DNA of 55,109 bases from JANNYA01 sp031422315 (GCA_031422315.1 JANOQN010000010.1:1-55109), one strand, 5' to 3'. Shown: positions 34,199-43,138, counted from the stretch's first letter. Notes: generated by a model not told the origin, from the letters alone. Made by a program: numbers and translations.

Positions 34199-35626
34199 CT
34201 ACCTCCGCCAACCGGAAAAAGCCGCCAAAGCGGATTCTCGCGTATCCTTCAAATCAATCACTGGATTCGGGTAGCCGCGCACGCCGCCGATTTTCCAGGG
34301 CTGGTGGATGCTAGCGCCGCTGAGCTTGGCAAGCTCCGGTACAAATCGACGTACATAATCGCCGCGCGGGTCAAACTTTTCGCCTTGGGTAACCGGATTA
34401 AAAATCCGAAAATACGGCGCGGCGTCGGCGCCACAGCCTGCGGCCCACTGCCAGCCTTGGGTATTGCTGGCTAAATCAGCGTCAACCAGCGTGTTCCAAA
34501 ACCAGCGCGCGCCGTGCAGCCAGTGCAGGCGCAAGTTTTTAGTAAGGTAGCTTGCCACCAGCATGCGCACGCGATTGTGCATCCAACCGGTTTGCCACAG
34601 CTCACGCATACCGGCGTCAATCATCGGAATGCCCGTCTGGCCCATTTTCCAGGCGCTTAATTGTCTGCGAGCGGCATCAGTTTGATCGTCATTCCACGGA
34701 AATTCGGCGTATTTGGCATTCAATGGCGCATCGCTAATAGCTGGGAAGTGATACAGCAACTGGTGCGAAAAATCCCGCCAGCCAAGCTCGCGCAGATAGA
34801 ACTCGGCTTCAGCTGCGGGCGCGCCGGAGCTCAAATTGGCAGCAGCAGCCTGGGTAACAGAAATTTCGCCAAAATGCAGCGCCGCGGATAGCCTTGACGT
34901 GCCAGCTTGATCCGGGCGATCACGCCCCAGCGTGTAATTGGATAGCGCGCCCTCTTCGAACTGACTAATTGCCGCCTGCGCGCCCGCTTCACCGGGGCTG
35001 ATCTCGGTGAAAAACGGCGCGTCCCAGCCGCGCCTGATGGTATCGGCAGAACGCAAACGCAGCTCGGCAAGCGTTGCGCTCGGCACTGGCTTGATCGGCG
35101 AATCAAGCCTTGTGGGCGCCGGCTGCGGAGCAAATCCGGCGAGCTTGGCGCGCGCATTGCGCCAGTACGGCGTGAACACCCGATAGACATCACCCGCGCC
35201 GGTTTGCAGCTGCCAGGGCTCGTGCAATAAATAGCCGGAAAAGCTCTCGGCCTGCACGCCGGCCTGCTTGAGCTGCGCCTTAATCTGGGTATCACGCGCG
35301 GTAATCGCGGGCTCATACAGGCGATTCCAAAACACCGCTTTCGCGCCCGTTTCGCCAATCAATTGCGTGAGCATGTCCGCACTGTTGGCGATTTTTGACG
35401 TGCGCAATATGAGTGGCGCGCCCAGCTTCGCACTAGAAGCCGCCAGCGCGTCCAGCGAACGCTCCAGCCAGACGTTCGACGCCGCACCCGCGCGCCAGCG
35501 CCCTTCTTCATGCGGTGCGTGAAGGTATACCGGAATAACAGGCAAGCCAGTGGCAACCGCTGCCAGCAAGGCTGGGTTATCGGCTAGCCGTAGATCGCGG
35601 CGAATCCACCAAATCGCGGCGCTCAT
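34199..35626 (-). CDS. phr: Deoxyribodipyrimidine photolyase (cryptochrome/photolyase family)
   Basis: 475 residues, full length. The N-terminal alpha/beta antenna domain begins IWWIRRDLRLADNPAL. The FAD-binding helical domain shows TSRLSAALHFGEIS, LGWRDFSHQLLYHFP, and the diagnostic block TGIPMIDAGMRELWQTGWMHNR, then NTQGWQWAAGCGADAAPYFRIFNP. It splits UV-induced cyclobutane pyrimidine dimers using blue light. The gene starts two bases downstream of the stop of the SDR gene (TGA-C-ATG) on the same strand, so the two are co-transcribed. Confidence 0.95.
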   Translation of the reverse strand: MSAAIWWIRRDLRLADNPALLAAVATGLPVIPVYLHAPHEEGRWRAGAASNVWLERSLDALAASSAKLGAPLILRTSKIANSADMLTQLIGETGAKAVFWNRLYEPAITARDTQIKAQLKQAGVQAESFSGYLLHEPWQLQTGAGDVYRVFTPYWRNARAKLAGFAPQPAPTRLDSPIKPVPSATLAELRLRSADTIRRGWDAPFFTEISPGEAGAQAAISQFEEGALSNYTLGRDRPDQAGTSRLSAALHFGEISVTQAAAANLSSGAPAAEAEFYLRELGWRDFSHQLLYHFPAISDAPLNAKYAEFPWNDDQTDAARRQLSAWKMGQTGIPMIDAGMRELWQTGWMHNRVRMLVASYLTKNLRLHWLHGARWFWNTLVDADLASNTQGWQWAAGCGADAAPYFRIFNPVTQGEKFDPRGDYVRRFVPELAKLSGASIHQPWKIGGVRGYPNPVIDLKDTRESALAAFSGWRR

Positions 35627-35627
35627 G

Positions 35628-36365
35628 TCAGGCGCGCACGTAAGGGCGAATGGCAGAAAAGCCGCCGTCTAGGTGCAAAATTTGCCCGGTAATCCAGCCC
35701 GATTGCTCACTCAAGAGCCAAGCGGCGGCCTGCGCGCCATCGGCGGCATCGCCAAAGCGGCCGAGCGGGTATTGCGCAGCGATTTGTTTTTCCGCCGATT
35801 CCGAACCCAGCATGCGCGCCGTCATCGGTGAGCGCATTAACCCGGGTGCGACGCAATTAACGCGAACACCCTGCCCGGAAAAATCCGCCGCTAAGCTGCG
35901 GGTCAGCGCCTCAATCGCGCCTTTTGCTGCGGCGATTGCAGCGTGGTTATTGACACCCATTCCGGCTACTACCGAGCTAAAAAACACCAGCGAACCCGGT
36001 TGTTTTGCTTCGGCACATTGCGCTAAAAAAGCTTGTGCGCTAAAAAATGCCGAGCCCACATTCGCCGCCATGCAGCCTTGAAACTGCGCCTCGGTGGTGC
36101 GGCCAATCGGGGCGATGACGGTGCTGCCGGCGCAGTGCGCCAACGCATCCGGAGCACCGGAAAGCTGCGCTTTCACCGCAGTAAAAGCTTGCTGCGCGCC
36201 GGCCTGCGTGCTGACATCGGCCGCGATACAGATGTCCCCCGCTTCTGGACTCAGCTTGCTGACATCACGGCTAATCAGCACACAGCGATCCCCACGAGCG
36301 CGCAAAATCGCCGCGAGTGCCTGCGCTACGCCACCGCTTGCGCCAGTGATAACTACGTTTGCCAT
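35628..36365 (-). CDS. Short-chain dehydrogenase-like protein lacking the catalytic tyrosine
   Basis: 245 residues with the Rossmann nucleotide motif TGASGGVAQ (about 7-15), the NxG-type strand AHCAGS (about 77), the serine strand FFSSVVAG and the C-terminal signature SGWITGQILHLDGG. The catalytic YxxxK is altered: the sequence reads NNHAAIAAAKGAIEAL, with isoleucine where tyrosine belongs. From memory this appears typical of the SDR group encoded beside photolyases, so it may be a real subfamily trait. It probably binds NAD(P) but may not reduce a carbonyl in the usual way. First gene of a two-gene operon with phr. Confidence 0.8.
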   Translation of the reverse strand: MANVVITGASGGVAQALAAILRARGDRCVLISRDVSKLSPEAGDICIAADVSTQAGAQQAFTAVKAQLSGAPDALAHCAGSTVIAPIGRTTEAQFQGCMAANVGSAFFSAQAFLAQCAEAKQPGSLVFFSSVVAGMGVNNHAAIAAAKGAIEALTRSLAADFSGQGVRVNCVAPGLMRSPMTARMLGSESAEKQIAAQYPLGRFGDAADGAQAAAWLLSEQSGWITGQILHLDGGFSAIRPYVRA

Positions 36366-36994
36366 GATTTTTTACTCCGCGTGGATAGTCAGGTGAAGTT
36401 AGCGTTTTGGCTGTCGAGTTTGGGTGAGCGGCTCACAAATCAAACTGATTTGCCGTTTCTCTGCGCCGTGCCCGCATCGCTTGGCGCTAGTAAAGCTAAA
36501 AAAATCTAACCTTGACACCGGGCAGCGATTGAATGACCGCAGCATACGGCGGCGCACGTAGCAAGAGTTCCGCAGCGTGTAGCTGAGAGCGGGAGCTGCT
36601 AGCAATTGCCTATTCGAACAAAGCAAAACGCGATGTATTTTTTATGATTTTGAGTGTCATTTTTTAGGCGCATCTGCAAACAAGTCTGCGGCCACCACAA
36701 TTCCTTGCTTTCATAAAGCACTTTTAAAATTTGAGTGAATAGCAACAAAAGCAGCTGCCAACGCCCTGCTTTACCAGGTTACCTTACACGGGTGCCGCGC
36801 TTTCAGTGCATACGTCGCAAGGTTCAATTCGCAGTACATGACAAACGCGCGCAAAGCATCCCACCCAGCAGATCAAATTCGAAACAGCCGATTAAGTAAA
36901 CCAAAGCCATCGCACCCAAATTTTAGGACTCACGCAAGTCAGCTCATCGCTTAGAGTAGGCGCGCACACTTCGTGCCTGCCAAAGGGAAATACC
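36366..36994. other. Noncoding stretch between the SDR gene and the acidic peptide gene
   Basis: 629 bases with no credible gene. A 75-codon minus-strand frame (36399-36626) has unlikely composition (many Arg/Cys/Ser) and no start context. The region is moderately AT-rich around 36620-36740 and must contain the divergent promoters of the SDR operon and the acidic peptide gene, but I could not place them with confidence. Confidence 0.5.
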
Positions 36995-37267
36995 ATGAAC
37001 TCCATTTTGAAACTGACTATCACCGCGATGTTCGCTTTGTGTTTAAGCACCGCTGGTTATGCAGACGATGCCGAATTGGCACAAGCCGAGTCGGAATTGG
37101 CAGATGCGGAATCAGAGCTTGCCGATGCGGAATCAGAGCTCGCAGACGCTGAGCTTGCCGAAGCGGAACAGGAGCTTGCAGAGGCCGAGCTTGATGTTGC
37201 TGAGGCGGAGTTAGATGTTGCCGAGGCCGAGCTAGAAGAAGCTGAAGCAGCCGCTGACGAAGAATAG
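36995..37267 (+). CDS. Extremely acidic secreted heptad-repeat (coiled-coil) peptide
   Basis: 90 residues. A signal peptide (LTITAMFALCLSTAGYA, cut near residue 23) precedes a mature region of about 65 residues made almost only of Ala, Glu, Asp, Leu, Ser, Gln and Val. It runs in seven-residue units (ELADAES three times in variants, then ELAEAEL, DVAEAEL twice). Leu/Val and Ala fall at heptad a/d positions, so a coiled coil or single alpha helix is likely. There is no basic residue after the signal, so the mature charge is strongly negative. The DNA shows matching 21-base tandem repeats (about 37070-37250). AAAGGGAAATACC gives a good ribosome-binding site. Role unknown; a periplasmic cation-binding or spacer peptide is conceivable. 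Confidence 0.75.
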   Translation: MNSILKLTITAMFALCLSTAGYADDAELAQAESELADAESELADAESELADAELAEAEQELAEAELDVAEAELDVAEAELEEAEAAADEE

Positions 37268-37279
37268 CCGTTAAAAGTA

Positions 37280-38209
37280 GTGCTGGGAATTAGCCGACAC
37301 ATTAGCGTTGGAATCCCCTTGAACGGCACCAAACTCCCCACGATCCACTTAGCCACCCCGCGCAGCCTTCCCAAACCGAATAAGTTAGGTCAGCGCGTGG
37401 TGGTTTTGGATATCGCGTTTGCATCAAGCGCCGGTGGGCAAAGTTTCGAAACGGTGACTTTGCCGTTTATTGAAGCGCTCGGCGCGCGTTTGGTGCGATG
37501 GATTGACCATCACGATAGTGTGCATCACGCGCAGTTTGCCGACGATGCGCGTTTTTTGCTGCGCCGCAAAGCGCAACACCCGGCCTGCCCTGAATTGATT
37601 CTTGAAACAGTCGTGGCGAACGCCGGAGAAATCGACACCATTGTTTGCCACGGCGATTTTGACGGGCTGGCGAGCGCAGCAAAATGGCTACGCGGCGGCG
37701 TGGAGTGTTACCCAGGCTGCGATGCCGACGCGCGCGCTATTGATAGCCGAATTGGCGAATGCTCAGCAATTGGTGCGCGCATTGATCGCGGCATTCGCGG
37801 CGCGCCCAAGGACACAGCTTTGCATCGCGCAATTATTGAGCACCTGCACGGCGGTGCGAATGACCCGTCTATTTGGGCGCGCATTGATGCAGCTAGTGCT
37901 GATTTGGCGCTGTTAGAAACTGCTTCCCTGGCGTATGCGCAGTTGTACCTAAACATTGGAACCTGTTCGGTTTGGCTGGAAGTGCCGCCAGATCGCAGAC
38001 CATATGACAAAACCTGGCTGTTGCTAGAAGGCCAAAAGCAAGCGCGGATCGCGCTGGTGGTGGATGGTGAAACGTTGACGCTCGCGGCTGCATTTGATAG
38101 TGGCATTGATTTTTTGCAGATGTTTGACATTTCAGGCGGCATGCCCACGGTGCTTTCGCTCAAAAGAGAGCGTTTGTCAGAAGTGCTGGAGCGGCTCGCG
38201 ATTTTGTAA
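37280..38209 (+). CDS. DHH-phosphoesterase-like protein with permuted motif order
   Basis: 309 residues as drawn. The strand VVVLDIAF (about 40) is followed by WIDHHDSVHH (about 73-82) and, only later, by VCHGDFDGLASAAKW (about 122-136). The last is the H-x-D-x-DG motif I of DHH phosphoesterases (RecJ, NrnA, GdpP) and the first two resemble motifs II and III, so the order is II-III-I instead of I-II-III. A second conserved-looking block is PGCDADARAIDSRIG. The C-terminal third could be a DHHA1-like nucleic-acid or nucleotide-binding domain. GTG 37280 has no ribosome-binding site; TTG 37319 is preceded by GGAATCCCC and may be the true start. Function not assigned. Confidence 0.6.
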   Translation: MLGISRHISVGIPLNGTKLPTIHLATPRSLPKPNKLGQRVVVLDIAFASSAGGQSFETVTLPFIEALGARLVRWIDHHDSVHHAQFADDARFLLRRKAQHPACPELILETVVANAGEIDTIVCHGDFDGLASAAKWLRGGVECYPGCDADARAIDSRIGECSAIGARIDRGIRGAPKDTALHRAIIEHLHGGANDPSIWARIDAASADLALLETASLAYAQLYLNIGTCSVWLEVPPDRRPYDKTWLLLEGQKQARIALVVDGETLTLAAAFDSGIDFLQMFDISGGMPTVLSLKRERLSEVLERLAIL

Positions 38210-38262
38210 AATTGTCTAGTGAAAACGTGCAAAATAAACGCAGCCAAACTTAAGCGAATACC

Positions 38263-38733
38263 ATGACACCGAACGACGTACTTCGCAGCATTCGCTACAT
38301 GCTCGACTTAAGCGATATACAGATCATCAAGCTGGCTCAGCTTGCCAATGCCGACGTGAGCTTTGACACCGACAGCATCAAAGCCATGCAAAAGCGCGAA
38401 GGCGAAGCGGATTACCTGGCCTGCAGCGATGCGTTGCTGCTTGATTTTCTAGACGGCCTGGTGATTCACCGACGCGGCCACAGAGAGAACGCAGCCGCTC
38501 CGCCAAAAGAATTGCGCGCGAGCAACAATGTGATCCTTAAAAAGCTGCGAATTGCGTTCGAATTAAAAGATATTGACCTACAAAAAGCGTTTGCTGATGC
38601 AGGCTTCCCGCTTGGTAAGCCCGAGCTATCCGCGCTATTTCGCCAGTCCGATCACCGCAATTACCGTGCTTGCGGTGATCAAGTACTGCGCAATTTTTTG
38701 AAAGGCTTGACGCTAAATTTCCGGAATGGCTAG
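38263..38733 (+). CDS. DUF1456 (YehS-like) protein
   Basis: 156 residues made of two related halves. Each half begins NDVLRSIRYMLDLSD or NNVILKKLRIAFELKD and ends with a segment like YLACSDALLLDFLDGLVIHRRG or YRACGDQVLRNFLKGLTLNFRNG. This internal duplication is the hallmark of the DUF1456/YehS family, a small conserved bacterial protein of unknown function. Full length for the family. It converges on the patatin-like gene with a 12-base gap between stop codons. Confidence 0.9.
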   Translation: MTPNDVLRSIRYMLDLSDIQIIKLAQLANADVSFDTDSIKAMQKREGEADYLACSDALLLDFLDGLVIHRRGHRENAAAPPKELRASNNVILKKLRIAFELKDIDLQKAFADAGFPLGKPELSALFRQSDHRNYRACGDQVLRNFLKGLTLNFRNG

Positions 38734-38745
38734 CGATCGGAACGT

Positions 38746-41007
38746 TTACTCCCGCCCAAACGCCAGGCTTCCGAAATTCAGATACACCGCATCATCACCG
38801 CTGCTGGCGCGCCCGAAACCCAAATACATCGGCCCTAAAATAGTGTCAACGCCGAAGAAAATCGAGCCAGCTGTCAGCATATCGCAGCCGCATATATCGT
38901 CGATTGATCGCCAAACATTGCCACGCTCGATGGAGGCTCCCAGGTAAACCGGCGCATCGAAAAGCTTGTCTGCGGCAACAAATCTACGATAGTAAATAGC
39001 CCGCGCGAGCATGCTTGAGCTGCCAAATAGCCGCGCGTCGGTAACGCCGCTTAGGTTCGTCAAGCCACCTAAACTTTGCAATGTGGCGACTCGCAAGCCG
39101 ATGTCTTCGTCGTCTAGCTGGGTGCCGGCGCTGATTCCAAATAGCAGCGTATGCTCGTCAAAACTCATCGCGCGATCAAAGCTGATTTCTGCTAGTCCAG
39201 TTTGGCTAGCGCTCGGATTAGTAGCGTCAGCTTGAAACGCGAATGCGGTCGTTTTGGCAGTAAAACGCGCGCCGGAACGCGGAAATTGCGAATCGTCCAG
39301 CGTGTCATACAAAAATCCGAGCGCGAAACGAACGTGCTCAGTCTGAGGCGCGAATGCGTTTTCACCCTCTCCTAGAATCACGCGCGAATAGTCGCGGCCC
39401 GTTGCTAATTCTGCGTAATATCTTCTATGCGCATTTTGATCAAAACCTAATTGCGCTCCTAAGCTATAGCGCCGATTTCGATACTCAACTTCCGTTTCAT
39501 CCGGCTCGCCGCCGCGCCGAACGCGCACGCGCAGATCTACAAACGGCCTAACAAAAATGCTGCTGCGCGCGCCGTAGGGCTGGAAGAACTCGCTACGAAT
39601 GCCGGTTTCTTTTCCCAGATCCAAACGATTGCGCCATTCGCCACCGTGTTTATTTCTGCCTGTCATACGCAGCTCAGCGCGCAAACGGTAACTGCTTTCA
39701 CCTTCAAAATCGTCGTCTAGCGCTAAACCAAAGCGCAAAAAATTCGGGCCCCAGCCTTTATCAACCGGCAACACCGTTAACCCTAGGCGGCCTTGCTTAT
39801 CGCGCTCAGTGCTGTAGCTGATGCGTTCGTAGCGCGCATCGCCAAAGGCATTGCCGATGCTGGTATTTATCATTGCTGGGTCAAACGGTTGCCCAACCAA
39901 ATCGGAAAGCTGACGTTCGACCATGGCCGCAGAGCGACTACGCGTCTGCCTAACTTTAACAAACGCAATGCGCTCGTCGCCTACCGCGCGAGTTGGCAGC
40001 TGATGCGTGCGGGAAAACTGCGCATATTGCGCTTCGCTGACGCTAAAACGCCGAATATCTGCAATCGCGGCTTCTGCAGCTTGCTCGCCAATTTTAATGA
40101 TGGCCGGTGTTTTTGGGAAATCAGCCGTGCTCGTGGCACCGAGCTGTGGGCGAATCAATAGATCATTAGGCCCAAGTTTTTCAAGCTGCTCTTGGGTATT
40201 CCGATTCAACAAAATCGACAGGACCTGATTGGTAACGCTCAAAGGCGAATTGATGTCTTTAACGTCGGTCAATGCTTCACCCACATCAACCACAATGAGC
40301 CGCGTAGCGCCCATGGCGCGGGCGACATCCACCGGCACGTTTGCCGCTAACATCCCATCGACCAGCAGCCGGCGCTGCTCGTCACGCACCGGCTGAAAAA
40401 CGCCAGGGACACTGGCGCTGGCGCGGATAGCAAACGCCAAGTCGCCCTCTTCAAAAATTACCGCTGAACCATCCGCAAGATTACTGGCGACGCAGCGAAA
40501 GGGAATAGAAAGCTGATCAAAATGGACGATTTCAGATACCGGCAACAAGTGCTGGCGAAAAGTCAAAAGTAGTTTTTGACCCTGAATGAGCCCGCGCGGC
40601 AGTTTAATTCCATCCGCACCGATCCCAAACTGCACGCGCTCAAGCAGCTGAAAGCTGTCATTTTTGCGCTCCATTGGAATATCCCGGCGCGCACTATCGT
40701 CGCGCAACACGTCATTCCAATCGGTGCCTGCTAATCGACGCTCGACCTCATCAGCGCTATATCCAGCCGCATAAAGCCCACCCACTATTGCGCCCATTGA
40801 AGTGCCAGCGATAAAGGCGATTGGAACTTTTTCGCGCTCAAGCACTTTCAAAACGCCAACATGCGCTGCGCCACGTGCACCGCCACCGCCTAACACTAGG
40901 CCAATTTTTTCAACTGGCTGCTCGGCTTGCGCGTGCAACTCGCTGGTGAGACAGAACGTCACGCTGATACAGCACAGGAAAAACCACCTATTAAAACGCA
41001 TGACCAT
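38746..41007 (-). CDS. Patatin-like phospholipase with POTRA and BamA-type barrel (type Vd autotransporter)
   Basis: 753 residues. After a signal peptide (ending near SELHAQAEQ) comes a patatin domain with oxyanion motif GGGGARG (about 40-46), nucleophile GTSMG (Ser about 70) and catalytic-dyad DGM (Asp about 217). A POTRA-like region (about 340-420, YERISYSTERDKQGRLGL) leads into a C-terminal barrel of the Omp85 surface-antigen type, ending YLNFGSLAFGRE. This is the PlpD arrangement: the lipase is passed through its own barrel to the surface. AGGAGAG lies before ATG 41007. It faces the ribosomal block across a strong terminator. Confidence 0.88.
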   Translation of the reverse strand: MVMRFNRWFFLCCISVTFCLTSELHAQAEQPVEKIGLVLGGGGARGAAHVGVLKVLEREKVPIAFIAGTSMGAIVGGLYAAGYSADEVERRLAGTDWNDVLRDDSARRDIPMERKNDSFQLLERVQFGIGADGIKLPRGLIQGQKLLLTFRQHLLPVSEIVHFDQLSIPFRCVASNLADGSAVIFEEGDLAFAIRASASVPGVFQPVRDEQRRLLVDGMLAANVPVDVARAMGATRLIVVDVGEALTDVKDINSPLSVTNQVLSILLNRNTQEQLEKLGPNDLLIRPQLGATSTADFPKTPAIIKIGEQAAEAAIADIRRFSVSEAQYAQFSRTHQLPTRAVGDERIAFVKVRQTRSRSAAMVERQLSDLVGQPFDPAMINTSIGNAFGDARYERISYSTERDKQGRLGLTVLPVDKGWGPNFLRFGLALDDDFEGESSYRLRAELRMTGRNKHGGEWRNRLDLGKETGIRSEFFQPYGARSSIFVRPFVDLRVRVRRGGEPDETEVEYRNRRYSLGAQLGFDQNAHRRYYAELATGRDYSRVILGEGENAFAPQTEHVRFALGFLYDTLDDSQFPRSGARFTAKTTAFAFQADATNPSASQTGLAEISFDRAMSFDEHTLLFGISAGTQLDDEDIGLRVATLQSLGGLTNLSGVTDARLFGSSSMLARAIYYRRFVAADKLFDAPVYLGASIERGNVWRSIDDICGCDMLTAGSIFFGVDTILGPMYLGFGRASSGDDAVYLNFGSLAFGRE

Positions 41008-41054
41008 TTCCGCTCTCCTTCTTCAAATGTCAGCAACCCGCCATAACGCAGACG

Positions 41055-41084
41055 AAAAAAAACCGGCGTAAGCCGGCTTTTTTC
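41055..41084 (-). terminator. Terminator of the S10-spc-alpha operon
   Basis: CCGGC (41063-41067) and GCCGG (41072-41076) enclose the tetraloop GTAA. The plus-strand A-run on the left becomes a run of eight T on the minus strand, following rplQ. A T-run on the right makes it bidirectional. Confidence 0.9.
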
Positions 41085-41100
41085 GACAGCAGGTTAGAGA

Positions 41101-41478
41101 TTACTCATTGCCTGCTGCACCTGGACGATCCACGAGTTCGACATACGCCATCGGCGCATTATCACCATCACGGAAACCGCACTTCAGCACGCGCAAATAG
41201 CCGCCCGGACGAGCGCGATAACGTGGGCCTAATTCAACAAACAGTTTGCCAACCGTTTCTTTGTCACGCAAGCGCGAGAAGGCCAAACGGCGATTCGCAA
41301 CGCCATCGGTCTTTGCCAAGGTGATCATTGGCTCGGCAAAACGACGCAGCTCTTTTGCCTTTGGCAAAGTCGTCTTGATGAGTTCTTCGCGAAACAGCGC
41401 AATCATCATGTTCTTAAACAACGCTTTGCGGTGCGAGCTTGTTCGATTTAATTTACGACCTGAATTTCCGTGACGCAT
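41101..41478 (-). CDS. rplQ: 50S ribosomal protein L17
   Basis: 125 residues, last gene of the alpha operon. It begins MRHGNSGRKLNRTSSHRKAL, the diagnostic L17 start, and carries LPKAKELRRFAEPMITLAK and RPGGYLRVLKCGFRDGDNAPMAYVELVD. It binds 23S rRNA near the polypeptide exit side. The C-terminal tail (RPGAAGNE) is short, as usual for gammaproteobacteria. It follows rpoA by 12 bases and is followed by the strong bidirectional terminator, so it ends the long transcript that starts near rpsJ. Confidence 0.97.
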   Translation of the reverse strand: MRHGNSGRKLNRTSSHRKALFKNMMIALFREELIKTTLPKAKELRRFAEPMITLAKTDGVANRRLAFSRLRDKETVGKLFVELGPRYRARPGGYLRVLKCGFRDGDNAPMAYVELVDRPGAAGNE

Positions 41479-41490
41479 TACCTAGCTCCT

Positions 41491-42483
41491 CTAGCCGCCA
41501 AAACCCGCGCTCATCAAGCCAGCGGGCGGCCAATTATCTAACTTCATGCCAAGCGACAAACCCTTCTGCGCCAGCACATCCTTAATTTCTGTAAGCGATT
41601 TCTTGCCCAAGTTCGGCGTCTTCAACAGCTCGACTTCTGTACGTTGAATCAAATCACCAATATAGTAGATGCTTTCCGCTTTCAGGCAGTTAGCTGACCG
41701 AACTGTAAGCTCCAAATCATCGATTGGGCGCAACAAGATCGGATCAAACTCTTGACGGCTTTGAATCGGTGCAGCAGCTTCCACGCGTTTAACATCAACA
41801 AACACGGCCATTTGATCCACCAAGATGTTCGCTGCACGCTTGACCGCTTCGACTGGATCCACCGTACTGTTGGTTTCGATATCGAGAACTAACTTGTCAA
41901 GATCCGTGCGTTGCTCAACGCGAGCAGCCTCAACCGCATAAGAAACGCGACGAATCGGCGAGAAAGATGCGTCAATCTGCAAGCGGCCAATCGGGCGTGC
42001 TTCGTCATCTGGCAAGCGACGCGCGGTCGCAGGCTCATAACCAACGCCCTTTTGCACTTTCAAACGCATTGACAAGGAAATGTCTTTGTTCAAATGGCAG
42101 ATGATGTGGTTTGGGTTGCAGATCTCAACCGTGTGGTCAACTTGGATATCGCCAGCCGTAACCACACCGCGACCCTTTTTGGTCAAAGTCAAAGTTGCGC
42201 CCGTACCCTGGTGCAGGCGAAGTGCAACTTCTTTTAGGTTCAACAAAACGTCTAAAACGTCTTCCTGCATGCCTTCAACTGAGCTGAATTCATGGACGAC
42301 GCCATCAATTTCAACTTCCGTAATTGCAGCACCCGGAATGGATGACAGCAACACGCGACGAAGCGCGTTGCCAAGCGTGTGCCCAAAGCCGCGTTCCAGC
42401 GGTTCTAGTGTGACACGCGAGCGTGTGCTAGAAATATTCTCAACTGAGATATTACTAGGACGCAAAAGTGAACTTGACGACAT
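41491..42483 (-). CDS. rpoA: RNA polymerase alpha subunit
   Basis: 330 residues. The N-terminal domain shows SRVTLEPLERGFGHTLGNALRRVLLSSIPGAAITEVEIDGVVHEFSS, the dimerisation and beta/beta-prime binding region. Residues ~180-225 link to a C-terminal domain with two helix-hairpin-helix units (LRPIDDLELTVRSANCLKAESIYYIGDLIQRTE and LGKKSLTEIKDVLAQKGLSLGMKL) that contact promoters and activators. Length matches E. coli alpha (329). It lies in the usual place between rpsD and rplQ, so polymerase and ribosome synthesis are co-regulated. Confidence 0.98.
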   Translation of the reverse strand: MSSSSLLRPSNISVENISSTRSRVTLEPLERGFGHTLGNALRRVLLSSIPGAAITEVEIDGVVHEFSSVEGMQEDVLDVLLNLKEVALRLHQGTGATLTLTKKGRGVVTAGDIQVDHTVEICNPNHIICHLNKDISLSMRLKVQKGVGYEPATARRLPDDEARPIGRLQIDASFSPIRRVSYAVEAARVEQRTDLDKLVLDIETNSTVDPVEAVKRAANILVDQMAVFVDVKRVEAAAPIQSRQEFDPILLRPIDDLELTVRSANCLKAESIYYIGDLIQRTEVELLKTPNLGKKSLTEIKDVLAQKGLSLGMKLDNWPPAGLMSAGFGG

Positions 42484-42504
42484 GAAAACTCCTGAAAAAC
42501 GAGA

Positions 42505-43131
42505 TTACTTCGAGTACAACTCGACGATCAGATTCTCGTTGATGTCGGCGCTTAAATCGGCGCGCTCAGGTGCATTTTTAAAGATGCCCGCGAACTTACC
42601 GAAATCAACGTCACACCAGCCAGGAACCGAGTCAATTTGCTGAGCCAGCGTCATTGCTTCTTTGATTCGGAGCTGCTGCTTGCCGCTCTCAGAGATCTCA
42701 ACCGAATCGCCACCTCTAACCTGATAAGACGCTAAATCGACGCGCTTACCATTGATGAAAATTGCGCCGTGTGAAACCAACTGGCGGGCCTGAGCCCGAG
42801 TCACCGCAAAACCCATACGATAGACAACGTTATCAAGCCGACTTTCGAGCAGCTTCAACAAATTCTCACCGGTTGCACCCTTTTGAGTCGATGCTTTCGC
42901 GTAATAGTTACGGAACTGACGCTCTAACAAACCATAGATACGACGAACCTTTTGCTTCTCACGCAACTGCACAGCGTAATCAGAATTCTTTGCCTTCTTT
43001 GCTGCGCCATGCTGACCTGGGCGCTGCTCAAGTTTACATTTGGAATCTAACGCGCGTGCAGCGCTCTTTAAAAATAAATCAGTGCCTTCGCGACGCGCGA
43101 GTTTGCACTTAGGACCAATATACCGTGCCAT
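42505..43131 (-). CDS. rpsD: 30S ribosomal protein S4
   Basis: 208 residues. Starts MARYIGPKCKLARREGTDLFL and carries the S4 RNA-binding domain (MGFAVTRAQARQLVSHGAIFINGKRV). S4 starts 30S assembly by binding 16S rRNA and, in E. coli, represses translation of the alpha operon. The open frame extends 22 codons further upstream into the rpsK end, but ATG 43131 gives the family N-terminus and is chosen. It lies seven bases after the rpsK stop, consistent with translational coupling. Confidence 0.97.
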   Translation of the reverse strand: MARYIGPKCKLARREGTDLFLKSAARALDSKCKLEQRPGQHGAAKKAKNSDYAVQLREKQKVRRIYGLLERQFRNYYAKASTQKGATGENLLKLLESRLDNVVYRMGFAVTRAQARQLVSHGAIFINGKRVDLASYQVRGGDSVEISESGKQQLRIKEAMTLAQQIDSVPGWCDVDFGKFAGIFKNAPERADLSADINENLIVELYSK

Positions 43132-43138
43132 ATAACCC

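Noticed and set aside
36399..36626. 75-codon minus-strand frame in the SDR/acidic-peptide gap
   Set aside because: Composition is untypical (many Arg, Cys, Ser), there is no ribosome-binding site and no recognisable domain.
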